Below, in pieces: positions 11,662 through 23,410 of a DNA stretch of 64,000 bases (position 1 is the first letter of the stretch; each line of letters opens with the position of its first letter). The notes below the pieces were generated by a model. The model was not told where the DNA came from. It made no database searches and saw nothing but the letters and a program-made list of their open reading frames with translations. Location of the stretch: contig NTMA01000094.1 in assembly GCA_002917075.1 (NCBI GenBank), positions 62,001 through 126,000 on the forward strand. Reading direction: 5' to 3'. The stretch comes from Hawksworthiomyces lignivorus (taxonomy: Eukaryota; Ascomycota; Sordariomycetes; Ophiostomatales; Ophiostomataceae). Made by a program: the position numbers and the translations under genes.

Positions 11662-12714
11662 TTAGATAGCAAAGTTCAGTAGTGTTTCCTTAGCAAAGAG
11701 GTCCTCCGGCTGGAATCGCTTGCGTGCGAGCCCCTGCTCATACGAGTACTGGCAGAACTTATCAATGACGTGCCGGTTTGCGTCAAACCCATCAACCCAG
11801 TAGTTGTCTCCCATAAGCTTCTTCGTTTCGTCCAAGTGGTCCGCCAGCCACGGCAGCATAAAAGCCAGCGCCTCGCGGGCCTCGATATCTTGGCGTGCCT
11901 GGTCCATTGACTTGGCAAATGCCTTAACCAGGTTCTTGGCCAACCACGGGTTCTTCTCATACAGGTCACGCTTGATCACAATGACGTGCATGATTGGGTG
12001 AATGCCTGTCTTCTTGTAGTAGGCCGACTCCACTTCCTTGAAGTTGGGGAACAGCCGAACCACCTTGTCGTTGTCGTACGTAGACGGCTGCGGTGCAGTA
12101 TACACAGCATCGATCTCTCCCGCCGCCAGCATGTGCGACAGGCACTTGCCATGAGGGATCGTGCTCACATTGGCCGGTAGGTTGAAGTTGACACGCTCCG
12201 GACGCTCGATCAGTGCTGGCTCTAGTGTACCTGTCTTCCAATTCATCTCGTCCTCGCCGACACCGTACTCCTCGCGCAGGATTCCGCGCTGCCACACGAT
12301 AGCCGTCACTAGAAAGAGAGCTGTTAGCCTAGATTTTAGAGCGAGACATGTTGTCGTAGCCGTTCACTTACTTCCGTACTCGGGCGCCGACACGGTCTTC
12401 CCACGGAGATCCTCTGGCTTCGTGATGCCACTCTTGCTGTTAACATAGATCGATTGGTGCCGGAACATGCGCGACGGGAAGACCGGGATCGCAATTAGCG
12501 GTGGGTTTGGCTCGCTCATCAGATACAGATACGCGGACAGTGAGAACTCGGCAATGTCAAACTCCTGGTACCGCGCCTGTCGAAAAAAGATCTCCTCCAC
12601 CCGCATGCCCACCAGGCAGTTGAGCTCTACACCGTCCACCTTGATGCGCCCATCATGGATTGCGCGCATGCGGTCATAGGAGCCACAGGCAAAGGAAAGC
12701 TTCAGAGTTGCCAT
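11662..12714 (-). CDS. 4,5-dihydroxyphthalate decarboxylase-like protein
   Basis: Two exons, 12714-12372 and 12308-11662, give 329 residues. The intron (GTAAGT donor, TTTCTAG acceptor) splits an ATG codon and the frame continues. The first ATG of the frame is at 12714. The order of recognisable blocks fits the periplasmic-binding-protein-fold decarboxylases typified by bacterial Pht5/PhtD: YDRMRAIHDGRI near the start, then FDIAEFSLSAYL, IPVFPSRMFRH and DLRGKTV, and PHGKCLSHMLAAGEIDA in the second half. The bacterial enzyme removes one carboxyl group from 4,5-dihydroxyphthalate to give protocatechuate. Whether the fungal protein uses this substrate is inference. No signal peptide is seen. It is divergent from an MFS carrier 610 bases away, which suggests coupled uptake and breakdown of an aromatic acid. 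Confidence 0.85.
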
Positions 12715-13324
12715 TGTTAAAATTGTTTCTAGCAAGAAGATCGGTCAAATGAGTTGAATGGCAGAGGGGTAGATGGTCAGAAGGACAGAGATGTAGAAAG
12801 ATAGATGCTAAAATATCACAAAAGTGATGAACCGCGACGACGTAGATATTCCCACCAACGTGTCGCCCTCTACCTTTTCATAAGCTCCGCGTTAGTGCTA
12901 TCATGAGGGTAAGATGCAGAGATCCGGGGAGCATGACCCCCACATCCTTTGTGACAGCGGAAGTTGAACACTGTCGTGATCGCCTTTCCGGATGACTGCA
13001 GATAGGATGCGTGTATCCGGGCGCCAATCTTAAAGCATGACTTCCGCCTTAACCACATTTTATGTCAATCACTTCGGGCAATGGCGTTAGACTGACACTG
13101 GAGTTTCGTTTTTCTACTACCGTCTTGATAAACGGTATCGATTAATCCCAAGTCAAACTAGCTATGCCAAAGCGCCTAGCCTTCTTATCTTATGAAGTAC
13201 AAGGAATCTCGTCTTATAATCGCAATATATAATTCGAACTCAATCGCGCGCGATCCTTCGTTCGCAGAATCCTTTGACACGCAACACAAGCATAGCGGAC
13301 GAGCACGAAGACTACAGAATCATC
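12715..13324. promoter_or_regulatory. Divergent promoter between decarboxylase and MFS carrier
   Basis: Contains an inverted pair of a 7-mer (GCGGAAG at 12957-12963 and CTTCCGC at 13041-13047). It also has three CGGAT/ATCCG half-sites at 12922-12926, 12989-12993 and 13015-13019, the type of short CGG/CCG element bound by Zn2Cys6 proteins. Two Zn2Cys6 genes lie in the same cluster. Function is inferred only. Confidence 0.45.
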
Positions 13325-15076
13325 ATGGCTTCCCACGACTCTGAGCTCAAGCAGCCCTCTAGCGCTGTGTCCGAAGCCTCACCTACCCGGGGCCACATTG
13401 CGGATATCATTGATCCGGAGCTGGAGAAGCGGGTCGTTCGGAAACTCGATCTGAACATCCTGCCTCTCATCATGGCGATCCAGATCATGTCCTTTTTGGA
13501 CCGGTCTAACATTGGTAACGCTAAAGTCTACGGTCTTATGGCTGACCTGAAACTCGTGGGATCTCAGTTCAATGGTATGACACGATTTTTTTCTTGTGCT
13601 TTATGATGTGCATTACTCCATAAATTCCCTATGGAAGCATCTGCTGACGCCGTATTTCCAGTGGTTGCGTCGGTCTTTTACGTCACCTACATCGTTTTCG
13701 AGATCCCTTACAACATAATTCAGCAGCGTATCGGTGCCTCGCGCTCTAGTAAGTAGCTGTATTGTTCATTTTACTGATGTACACAGCCATCACATGCAGG
13801 ACTAACTCCGTTGGCTGCAGTTCCTACGATCGTCATCGCCCTCAGCCTCGTCACCATTTTTACCGGCTTCGTTCAGACTTATGGAGGCTTAGTGGCCACG
13901 CGGCTGGTGCTCGGCTTTGCTGAAGCTGGTCTCTTTCCCGGCCTCAATTACTACCTCAGCATGCTGTACACTCGCGAAGAATACGCCAAGCGTGTGTGTA
14001 TGCTTCTAGTGGCGACCGCTCTGAGCGGTGCTTTTGGTGGTCTATTTGCCTACGGTATCTTGCAGATGGACGGCGTCTCAGGCGTCGCCGGGTGGCGATG
14101 GTTATTTTATATCGAAGGAATAATCTCGACCGTGCTCGGTTTCCTGGCGATTTTCTTCCTCCCTAGCTCGGCTGAGCAGGCTCGCTTCCTCAATAGCGAA
14201 GAGAAGAATGTTGCCCGCCTCCGCCGCCTCCAGAGGGCAGAAGAAACTGAAGAGACCGGCATCCAGTGGGACGAAGTGCGCGAGGCCTTTTCCACGCCCG
14301 CCTGCTGGCTCTCCGGCTTGCTCCAATTTGGCGGCGATGTCTGCCTGTACGGTGTGTGGCAGCTGAATCTGCCGTGGTTATATATCCAGGCACGTTTACT
14401 GACTCATTTCCCTAGGCTTCTCAACCTTTCTGCCGACCATTATCCAAGGCATGGGCTACACTTCCCTCAAGATCCAGGTGCGCACCACTTCCGTTCCTAA
14501 TTTTATGCCCTGCCACTAAAGCAAAACTAACACAAACTGCAGTACCTCACCATCCCCATCTATCTCTGGGGAGCTCTTGTGTACTTCGTCATGGTGCAGC
14601 TCATGGGTGTAATTCGTCACGAGAACCGGTCGACGTACATTATCATCTTCGGTCTATTTACCATCGCTGGCTATGCTATCCTAATCGGCTCCAGAACTCC
14701 GGGCGTACTCTATTTTGCCTGTTATCTTTGCGCCACTGGCCTCTACTTGGTTACAGGTCTCAACATTACCTGGATTGGTGCCAACATCAAGCGTCGCTAT
14801 AAGCGTGCTATTGCTATCGGCATGAACCAGACTATGGGAAATGCTGGCGGTGTTGTTGCTGGCCAGATTTACTTGGCCTGGGACTCACCTCGTTATGTCA
14901 TCGGCCAGTCAGTTAGCTTGGCGGCCATGGCTTTTGCGCTAATTCTCACCGTAATTATGTATCTCAACTTCCGGCACTTAAACAACGCAAAGGCAAAGAA
15001 GCTAGCAGAAGGTATAGAGGAAGAGCTCAAGGATGCAGAAGGCGATCGGAGCGTCCACTTCAAGTATTATCTGTAA
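13325..15076 (+). CDS. MFS transporter, Dal5/allantoate-permease type (anion:cation symporter)
   Basis: Five exons, 13325-13574, 13662-13748, 13821-14351, 14416-14477 and 14543-15076, give 487 residues. Every junction has GT-AG ends and preserves the frame. The ATG at 13325 has A at -3 and G at +4. The N-terminal block KRVVRKLDLNILPLI followed by FLDRSNIGNAKVYG is characteristic of the Dal5-like family. The motif GFAEAGLFPGLNYYLS lies in transmembrane segments 4-5, and about 12 membrane segments are expected. The family imports carboxylates and amides such as allantoate, nicotinate and tartrate. Its start is 610 bases from the decarboxylase start on the other strand, so it is a good candidate importer for that pathway's substrate. 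Confidence 0.92.
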
Positions 15077-15541
15077 CTGTTAATACAGAAATAGTCGCGC
15101 CGGTTCGTAGTCACAGCATCACCGAACGTTTTCTTCAAATTTATGCAATATAAAGGCCACGTCTGCAATTCGATAATAGCTACAAATTAATGGAACGTGA
15201 TGGCTCCTATAAGAGCCTTGATTCTTTTATTGAATATTTGTCCCAACAACCGCATAGTTGGTAAGCACGCGATAAACTAGTGATACCTTATTGATGCCAG
15301 CTGCCTTATCAGGACTCATTAAGACGTAGTTCAAAATAGTGAAGGTTTGCCGTCGCGCGAATATGATACACGTCGCCACTCAAGACACTCAATATTGTAA
15401 TCCAACACATGTGTGCGTATCCAACTAGGTTTCACTGTGCGATCAGCCCAACAGAGCCTGTCTCATGAGATAAACAGAACGTATCGCGCCCAGAGTCTTT
15501 GTATTGTATGCTGACTTCCAAAATATAGTTGAACTTGATAT
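15077..15541. other. Intergenic, convergent 3' ends
   Basis: Lies between the MFS stop codon and the 3' end of the membrane-protein gene on the other strand. No ORF or element of note. Confidence 0.6.
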
Positions 15542-16417
15542 TTAGTCCTTCTTAGACAATATTGACCAGATAGTCGATACAACAGTGAAGATGCCGACCA
15601 GAAAAGGAACCAATTGTCCTGTACTTGTAAATTGTGCGTCTGATAGGTCAATGTTGTTAAGAGAGATCAACTTTTCAACCCCTGTGATGGCGATAGACCC
15701 GCCAAAGAGAAGGCCTATAACAATTATCATTTGTACTCCAGGTTGATCTTTTAGAGCTTCTTCGACCGTGCTCGGGAGAGGGGATTTCTCCTTTCCCATC
15801 ATACCGTAAATCATCAGACAGATCCCGACAATGATGATGGCGACACTTCCAATGCACGCTATGATCGACACAGCCTTCAGAAACCTGACGTAGTTTGGAT
15901 TATAGAAGTCGAAAGCGGCAAATATCCACACACGTATCGAAGGGCAGTCGAAATTACGTCCTTGGTCAAGCTTTGTCCAGAAAAGCCACGGAAGCAAGCT
16001 TGCATAGATACCGTATAGGGTGATAAGAATACCCCATGAAGTAAGACCTTTAGTTCCCAGAAAGAAGGCAAAAATCAACGAAAGGGCTGGCAAGACAAAG
16101 ACAAGAGGCACAGCAATCTGCCATTCTAGTACCGCAAAACTTCCTCTTGTCACATTGCGCACAAGAACAATCAAGATGGAACAGAACATGATGTTCACAG
16201 CTTTAAGGGAATCAATGACACCATCACTGTTCCTGAAACCGACGGCGACTACACCTGCGAAAAAGGTAAGGTAGTAGCCAATGCGTACTCCAATGCCGTA
16301 GATGTCAGCATCACCAATGATGAGACACGATCCATCCTCGTATTGGGTAAAGCCTTCGGCTGGCGGGATGGCCAACAATAGGAGGATTGCAGTTGTCGCT
16401 AATCGTTGTAGGCTCAT
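15542..16417 (-). CDS. Secretory-pathway multi-pass membrane protein, unknown function
   Basis: Single exon, 291 residues. The N-terminus has a cleavable-looking signal (AILLLLAIPPAEGF). Next is a short extracytoplasmic segment with a cysteine (DGSCLIIGDADIYGIGVRIGYY), followed by about eight hydrophobic stretches. These include YLTFFAGVVAVGF, IMFCSILIVLV, LVFVLPALSLIFAFFLG and, near the C-terminus, IIVIGLLFGGSIAITG. Such proteins recur in filamentous fungi and carry no assigned function that I know. The gene is convergent with the MFS carrier. A role in the neighbouring cluster is not shown. Confidence 0.75.
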   Translation of the reverse strand: MSLQRLATTAILLLLAIPPAEGFTQYEDGSCLIIGDADIYGIGVRIGYYLTFFAGVVAVGFRNSDGVIDSLKAVNIMFCSILIVLVRNVTRGSFAVLEWQIAVPLVFVLPALSLIFAFFLGTKGLTSWGILITLYGIYASLLPWLFWTKLDQGRNFDCPSIRVWIFAAFDFYNPNYVRFLKAVSIIACIGSVAIIIVGICLMIYGMMGKEKSPLPSTVEEALKDQPGVQMIIVIGLLFGGSIAITGVEKLISLNNIDLSDAQFTSTGQLVPFLVGIFTVVSTIWSILSKKD

Positions 16418-18467
16418 GTTTAATTGCTTGATCCTCGGAGCATATATGCTAGCGGCATTTAAGGAAATATCGGTATTTGTAGCGAAATACTAATTGCTTT
16501 TGGTTGTGGACTCGGGGCTGAGGTAATTTGAGACGAAAGTGCTCTGTTGGAAGTAGGAAGTGGCATGAATTTAAATTTTTTCTTCAAAAAAAAAAAAAGG
16601 TTGCTCAAAAGATGGAGTGAATATAAATTGCGGTGAGCGTAGATGGAAAATATGATTATTAGAAATATCATAGGGACTGAAACTTCCATATTCCATCTTT
16701 CATCATTGTAGGCCACGCTGTGAACCTGCATCTATTGGGCTCATACGGGTTATTAATGACGTGGGCACAACACGCTATCTACAGAACCGCAATTGGATAC
16801 TATGGACCAAGTCAACAATTGCATATTACGGATTGTTTGTGAGAGAAGATGGGCTTAAGAGCCCGCCGTATTACATTTGTGATTTTCTTGAGCTAACCCT
16901 TAATTGTTACCTGGTTCGACCACGTTTATTGGCAAATAGGAGATTGGATCCCATCCACACGCCTGCACGGTATTCGCATAGTCGGCATCGTACTCATGAT
17001 AGTGAAAGTTTGATGCTGACAATTAATGTACGTACTGTGCTGCAAGAGTTCAATTTTATTTCACCTTTACGAACAAACAAATAATACGGTCCTTACCCGA
17101 TCGGGCGTGCTGTGAATGCCGTAGATATTGGCCCAGGATCGCGGGCTTGTAGTTTTCAGTCTCGTCAGGGTTCAGGTTATTTGTTCGCTTTTGAGGATTC
17201 TCTCACTTCTTACATAGCCGCGTGATGTATACTTTTGTTTTGGTTTTAATTTTGAATTTTTTTAATAAGAATTGCGATACAAAATGTTCAATATTTTGAA
17301 TTAACCTTCTCAGCTGGCACCGTGCACTCCCTTCTGTTCCGTCTTGGATTGATACCAGTGATCGGCGCTGCTAAGGCCTGGTAGTGCATTTCAGTTTTCG
17401 TATATTGGCCTAACAAATCCCATGGTTAGATATCGTTACAACCCTACACCGTTATTGGTGCCTTGCACTCACTAAACTGACTGCTCATATATTTTGTGAC
17501 CTAGTCTCAAATTAGATATAATAATGAAATTGCCCCACACATTTGCTTTTTTTTTTCTTGGGAAACCAAATTATTAATATGTAGTTGACAGTTCGTAGTG
17601 GCCAAGCGTCTCTTAGGTACGTATGCAAAATAATGTTCGTTTGTGACACTGCAGGGTGGCTGGTAAAATCCGCCAATGTTTGTCTTACACTGTGGTCAAG
17701 TGGATTTGCTGGCTGGTTGGTTGGCTGACTAGCTTACTTTATTCACTCGCTGTCGAATGTAATGGATCAAACCAAATATCTTTGTAATTTTTAGGAGACT
17801 ATTGAGTCGCAGCTGAAGGGACCTCCTGCGCGGTATGGAGAAGTGTGGAGGAGTTTGCTCTCTGGAGCTATTCTGCCGTCTCTCACCGCCCTAGAGCATA
17901 CAAAAGGGGGCCAGAGGCCCACCCGACCCCAAGGCTACTGCAATCTCTTCACATAACTTGGCTAACTACACGTCAAGGGAGGCGTTTTCGCGCCCTCCTT
18001 GACGCAGGAAAGCTAAGTAGTTCTCCGATCAGTCTCTACGAGACTGTTCGGAGTGGTTTTGTTGAGTCGTGGTGGTCTTGGTGGCTAGGTAGAGTCGAGG
18101 GGTCAGCCCGTCTCGCTCTCACTATCATTAAACGGTGCCCTTGAGTTCGCTTCGACTTGGTATCGATAATTTCTTTGCATCACTAAAGATGGTAATGAAA
18201 CTTGGTAGGTCAGGTGCCACTTCTGGCTATTGGCGTACCATGGGCACGTAGAATTGTCACGTGGTTTTTACCTGTCGAGGGGGTTTTCTTGAGTGGCTGA
18301 CCAAAAACCTTGTCAACATTTCGTCTCTCATGATACTAGCAATACTTCATAATTTAAAGCATTTCGTCTTAGAAGCAGCCACAATTTCGATTTCCAATAG
18401 TTATCTTTAAGTATTGGCGTTATGAATACCACACCAACATAAAGCTGTTAACCACTCTAGAAACATC
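16418..18467. other. Two-kilobase intergenic stretch with a strong hairpin
   Basis: Contains short ORFs only. The longest, at 17845-18144, has 99 codons and reads through an inverted repeat at 17971-18004, so it is not supported as a gene. The rest is AT-rich with pyrimidine tracts near 17550. Confidence 0.55.
17971..18004. repeat. Short-loop inverted repeat (hairpin)
   Basis: The left arm begins CGTCAAGG and the right arm ends CCTTGACG. The inner parts are GC-rich (GAGGCG against CGCCCTC) and the loop is T-rich. The arms are about 14 bases with small offsets. It lies in the middle of a gene-free stretch and could be the core of a small transposable element or a structured transcript end. 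Confidence 0.7.
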
Positions 18468-18992
18468 ATGCTGTACTCTTTCCTCAATTTACACATCCTC
18501 CTTTGGCTGCCGGGAATTTTTCTCCTCGTGTTTTGGGGCTTGACGATATGGTCCGGATCTAAACTGGCACCTTCTATCTTACCTCAGAGCGTCCTCTCAT
18601 CATCGCTAGGTGATGGAGAACCCGACAGACAAATAAAAGAACAATTCACGCCCCGGACGCCGTGGTTCACTTTGTGGCTTACTCGCTACCTACGAACACG
18701 ATTACATCGATTTTCCGCTATCATCGCCTATATCGCCATCCTTGGTGCACAGCTATTTGAGGGATACTGGATTCTTGGAACAATGGTGCGGCTGACGTTT
18801 AAGTTGTTTCTATACCCATCTTGGAGAGGCAACTCTTCCGTTTGGATGTATCCAGTCCGTGGCTTATTTTTATTCGTGTGGCTATTAATGGATACGTTTG
18901 CTGCTGGTTATTTTGGAATTATTCTGTTGTTCCAAGCGGTGTGCCTCGGCGAACTGATTTTACTCAAAATCCCAGAAACCGGGCAATCTTAG
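18468..18992 (+). CDS. Small membrane protein, unknown function
   Basis: Single ORF of 174 residues starting with an ATG. Three hydrophobic stretches are visible: ILLWLPGIFLLVFWGLTIW near residues 10-30, FSAIIAYIAILGAQLFEGYW in the middle, and GLFLFVWLLMDTFAAGYFG near the C-terminus. A basic loop (RYLRTRLHR) precedes the second. I recognise no family. Composition and length make chance unlikely, but there is no homology-based support, and an intron or longer form cannot be excluded. Confidence 0.5.
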   Translation: MLYSFLNLHILLWLPGIFLLVFWGLTIWSGSKLAPSILPQSVLSSSLGDGEPDRQIKEQFTPRTPWFTLWLTRYLRTRLHRFSAIIAYIAILGAQLFEGYWILGTMVRLTFKLFLYPSWRGNSSVWMYPVRGLFLFVWLLMDTFAAGYFGIILLFQAVCLGELILLKIPETGQS

Positions 18993-19409
18993 CATCATAT
19001 GCTAAGAGAAGAGCATCAACAGAAATGTAGCTAGTATAGGCAGATAGATCTGGATTTTGCTCACCTACCAGCATTTTTGTGCTGTCATTTTTCAAGTCTT
19101 TGATATTTCGCTCTTTGAACCGAAAGTCATACTAGTCCGAACTGATAATCTCTGGGTTCGAAAACGCAGGAATATCGAAGACGTCTGAGTAATAAGTGCC
19201 TGAGCATCAATTTGCATATGTAAGCTAACAGACTCTCCGCCGTTCTTCAGAATTGTGCCTGAATTTAAGCTCTATACTCGTTTGGAGCTAGTGTTAAATG
19301 ATGGTTATCACCTATCGGTTCGGTACTCTCTTTAGGAAATTAATAAGAGAACCCCCGCTTGCCTATGTCTTAACTATCTCGCAACGATAGAAGAATACAG
19401 AATAGAGCT
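18993..19409. other. Intergenic, regulator promoter
   Basis: No gene. Upstream region of the Zn2Cys6 regulator that starts at 19410. No clear motif recognised. Confidence 0.5.
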
Positions 19410-21717
19410 ATGAGTCGGGCGACGTACGCATGTGCTCGGTGTTTCAGACAAAAGCGTAAAGTAAGTCTACATTAACAAGAAGCATGGGCAGATAGGGCGT
19501 GGGTCGAAAGATCGTACAGCTTACAAGGGGCACCAGTGCGATGGCCAGGCTCCCGCATGTTCACGGTGTCGACAGGCCGGCGCGGAGTGCATTGGGATCC
19601 ATAGGCGAACGGCGGCTCCGGTACCTAGAAGGTGTGTGTGTGTCTCACAGTATGTTTCGCTGCATTTTTGATGTTGACGTATTGATAGTCTCGTCCAGCA
19701 TCTGGAAGCTTCGATAGCGGCTCTCGAAGCGGAGTTGTGTGTCTCGCCGGCATCTACATATGCCCCGTCTCAGTCTGTTCCGTCGTCTCTAGTCGTGCAG
19801 AGAGCCATACATTCCTATGTGGGTGGGCTTGCGAGCAATTGGGAATCTGCTATAGGTGAAATTGATAGTGATGCATCCCTGGAGAACCTGATAGCAACGT
19901 CGCTATCGACTGCTTCCAGTCTCCCTGCTAAGGACGTCAGCGCTGCATTTACCATAGCTGGCGACCAGGAAGCTCTGGCTAAGACGTCTGGGACTCATGG
20001 AACGACGTCACTACTGATTGGAGAGGGAGATGAAGAAGAGCATACTGGTGAGTCGTTGGATGTCCCACAGCCCGGGCATTCGGGGGCCGTCGAGCTAGAT
20101 TCGATCCCAAAACATGTAGCAGATATTCTGGTGCGAGTATATGTCGACCGAATTCTTCCACAATACCCGTTCTTGGAGCCATCTCAAGTCTACGCTCATC
20201 AGGAAGCAGCGCATGGTTTCGGGTCTGGCTCTAGAAATGATCTAGAACACGAGCAAGGAACTCATGCGCCACCAATCAGCCGTTTCATAACCCTGATGGT
20301 TTTGGCCGTCAGCACTATGGCGTCAAAGTCAAATGAGATCGATAAAGTGCTGGCATTTGGTGATGCACTCTTTCACACAGCAATGGACCTATACGCGGCG
20401 CTGCCTACAGACTCAATTGAGATGGTACAGTGCACAATGTTGGTATGCCAGTTTGCCAACCTGCGACCCGGTACCGCAAACATATGGGTAGCAAAAGAGA
20501 CTGCCATGCGTATGGCCATTGGCCTAGGCCTGCATCAACAATCCGACGTGGCATGGCACGATATGGATGCAAAGATGCGCGAACAGAGAGCCCGCGTGTT
20601 TTGGGTTGTGAGTTTTGTTGAGACTAGTATCTCTCAATAGCTATTGTCTTGCTGACTGTATGCAGCTGTACTCCATGGATCGGTCGATAACAGTGCCTGC
20701 AATGAAACAGCTGGCAATCGCGGAAGAGCAGATTACCGTTATGCCTCCAGAACTTCTAAGAAGCGAAAATACTGACGATGCAGTCTCAGACAATGCTGGC
20801 GAAGACAACGTCGTGTCCAGACGGAAGCAACGGCAGTGGTTAAACCACGTGCGCCTCAGACAGTTGGAGGCAGAGATCTACGCAGTCAATACAAGTGACG
20901 CAAAGTTTTCCTTCGTGACGCACGATGCGTGGATGGCCGACATGGATCGCCAGCTGCTGTCGTGGCGCGACGCTGTTTTTGCTCTAAGTGATTCAGGCCC
21001 TGACTGGTTCGACTTTGTCATGTCCACTGTGAGGTTCTACCTGCACATGCCTTGCCCGCGCAATCCAGAACCCAAAGACGCCTCTAAGCTTCTCTGTTTC
21101 GATGCCGCCACGACAACAGTCTATGGGTATCTCGGTATGATGCAAAGCGGCTTTCTCAAGTTTGACTGGCATTGTGCCCACCAGTGCCACCGTTCTGCAA
21201 TGCTCGTGCTTGACAACATAGCGCTCTTCACGCGGACCTTTTCCCAGGCGCGGGTCATGAATCTGCTGGACCAGATCGCTGAAGTTTATGTACGTATTAT
21301 CGTGAATATCTTACTGAAATCTGGGTCGTCGGCTGACTTTGATTTCGCAATTGATAGGCCTTGCTTTCAAGGCGCTGGCCTGCTTGCGCCGTGCTTGCTG
21401 AGCACTTCGTATTCCGACGGGGCGAAGTCCAGTGGCCTGCTCCGCCTACCGCGACAGAAGAGGTGCCGACTGCATCATTCGTACCTTTTCCTGCAGGAGA
21501 CAGTGGCAGTGGCGTTATGCTAGTAACTGAACCGGGCAGCAACGAAGCCGATATCAACAGCATGCCGCCTGTCTTCGTAGCGCCATATCCTCCTCATGCG
21601 GGTGTGTTTGATGATACAACATACTGGGGTCCAATGGAAGATAACTTTGAGGCATTTATAAACGTTGACTGGGACTCATTTGGCGTAAATGATGATTTTT
21701 CTAGCTGGTTTCTATAG
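19410..21717 (+). CDS. Zn2Cys6 transcription factor with fungal-specific middle domain
   Basis: Five exons, 19410-19460, 19537-19631, 19689-20607, 20666-21289 and 21358-21717, give 682 residues. The first intron splits the zinc cluster: CARCFRQKRK precedes the intron and CDGQAPACSRC follows, giving a complete six-cysteine binuclear cluster from residue 8. The second intron joins VPRS to LVQHLEASIAALEAEL, the usual linker and coiled-coil dimerisation helix. The middle part has the fungal_trans hallmarks AMRMAIGLGLHQQ and, across the third intron, RVFWVLYSMDRS. The C-terminus is rich in acidic and aromatic residues, as in activation domains. It probably binds paired CGG triplets. Its position between the decarboxylase/carrier pair and the C45 hydrolase suggests a pathway regulator. 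Confidence 0.9.
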
Positions 21718-21843
21718 TCTGTTAAGATATACATTTAATATAGGACACAAAGATAAAAATCGAAGAAAAAGAAATTATAATTTGAACAGGTAAATACTAC
21801 TCTAGAATATTCTATCGAAAAATAAAGAGACTTAAATTCCTTA

Positions 21844-23015
21844 TTATGGTAGATAAAGCACGTCGCTCTCTTGCCCTGACCCAGGTTGTCCCCAGACCAC
21901 CTCAGCATGTGGATCTTTGTCATGTTCAAAGGTCATTGTGATGCACATCAGCGTGCTGCTTCGCGTCTCAATCGGTCGAGACGGGTCTTCCTGGCAGCAG
22001 ATAGACTGAGGTGCGTTGATAGTGTCACTGAAGACTCGAGAGCGTAACACTTCACCGGTAATGGGGGTATCTTCCCTAGCAAGATCGGCGGTCAACTCTC
22101 GCATCCGAACCAAGCGCTTAGGTGAACTTGCTAGCCAAGGCGGCTCGTCGACGAGCGTGTTAGCCAGCAGATGGTTCGTGTGGCAGACGATGCCTGTAGC
22201 CGGATCTGGCTTAATAAAAGCGTCCCCCAGTGGCGACCATTCGCAGCTCAGCGGCCCTGTCTTACTGTCGGCCAGCAGCAGATGTTGCGTGGAGGCGACA
22301 CTGCCCAGAGACTGGATAGACTCCACGGCGGCGGCGACGCTGGTGCTATTTAGCGCGATGCGGCAGGCTACATGATATGGTAGCTTAGTAGGATCTGTTG
22401 GCCGGGCCCGGATGGCATTCTGGAGCACACCCACAGATGCCGAGTTGAAGCCGATCTTTCCTACGAGACCCGCCTCCACCATCTGGTGCACTGTCGGCTT
22501 CCCAGCCTCCTGCTCGATTGTCAACAGCGCGAGGTTCTTCCGCACTCGCGCGGTCCAGTCCCAGTTCTGCGCCAACACCACGGCGCCGTTCTTTTCCTGT
22601 GTCCCGTGGCCAGCCACCTTCCATCCCAGCGACGAGCAACCGTCAGAAAAAAGTCCTAAGGCAATCTCACTCCGGCAATTGAGCGCTACGATGTCCAAGA
22701 TGTCACGGCCGCTTCCTTCAGCAATGCCCTCCATTTCCGCGTAGATATCAGGCGTCAGTCTTGCTACAGTGTCGCGGTACGTCTTCGCCACCTCTGTGAC
22801 AGCCTTCCAGTCCAACTTGGATGTCCGCTGAAACATGGCATCGTACACGCCGATCTGATTCTCTATTTCTGCTCGTAGCTGCTGGCCATGCTGCACGCCA
22901 ATCTGCACAAGGGATATTAGTCATATAACCACATTAGATGGTGGTGCTAACCACTTACTTCTCTGGGGCTGCCTTTGAGGAAGAGCCTCTTAGGAGGGGT
23001 TACCTGCGACGCCAT
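21844..23015 (-). CDS. Penicillin acyltransferase-like Ntn hydrolase (peptidase family C45)
   Basis: Two exons, 23015-22959 and 22902-21844, give 371 residues (GTAAGT donor, TTGTGCAG acceptor). The exon join restores the block SPRE-IGVQHGQQL expected near the N-terminus of this family. The Gly-Cys pair at which family members cleave themselves is present as DGC, with Cys108 predicted as the N-terminal nucleophile of the mature beta subunit. Further blocks are NWDW, a TIEQEAG region and HTNHLL. The family includes isopenicillin N acyltransferase and other enzymes acting on C-N amide bonds. No peroxisomal C-terminal signal (SKL-type) is present, since the protein ends LYLP, so it is probably cytosolic. 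Its head-to-head neighbour is a NodB-fold amidohydrolase, which points to an amide-cleaving step rather than penicillin synthesis. Confidence 0.9.
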
Positions 23016-23410
23016 AGTTCGAGTTTTTTAGCGGATGTTTGAGCTATTGGATTAGAAAACGAAACGAAGGGAGCTGGGCCAGCCTATAAAGTCGGAAATC
23101 GGAAGAAAGCTCCGGCTGAGAGGCCGCATGTCTAGTGGTGCTCGCACAAGTCCGCATCATCAAGGAGCTTCTTGTTAACGGTCACATCCGCAATGATCGG
23201 CGTTAATTGGTGCAGGGAAATGACGAATCATGTCCGCATCAAGCTATCTATGAAGCGGTACCGGAGTGATAAAGCTCTTGACTGTTGTAAACCATACTTG
23301 GTGATGCTTATTTTCCGTGTACTCTCATGTTCTTCCTGAACTCTTTGATTCTTTGAATCCTCTGCCGTTTCAAGTCCTTAGTATTTACTGTTTAGAATAC
23401 ATCTTCTACA
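23016..23410. promoter_or_regulatory. Divergent promoter with repeated TCCGCATCA element
   Basis: The 395 bases between the C45 hydrolase and the NodB-fold gene hold two identical same-strand 10-mers, GTCCGCATCA, at 23150-23159 and 23232-23241. A third TCCGCA lies at 23187-23192. The 8-base core reappears in reverse at 27682-27689, just upstream of the second Zn2Cys6 gene. It is a candidate operator for a cluster regulator. Confidence 0.5.

Noticed and set aside
17845..18144. 99-codon plus-strand ORF
   Set aside because: It spans the inverted repeat at 17971-18004 and has no domain character.
22385..22744. ORFs on both strands within the C45 hydrolase
   Set aside because: They are GC-rich shadow frames of a gene with intact family motifs.
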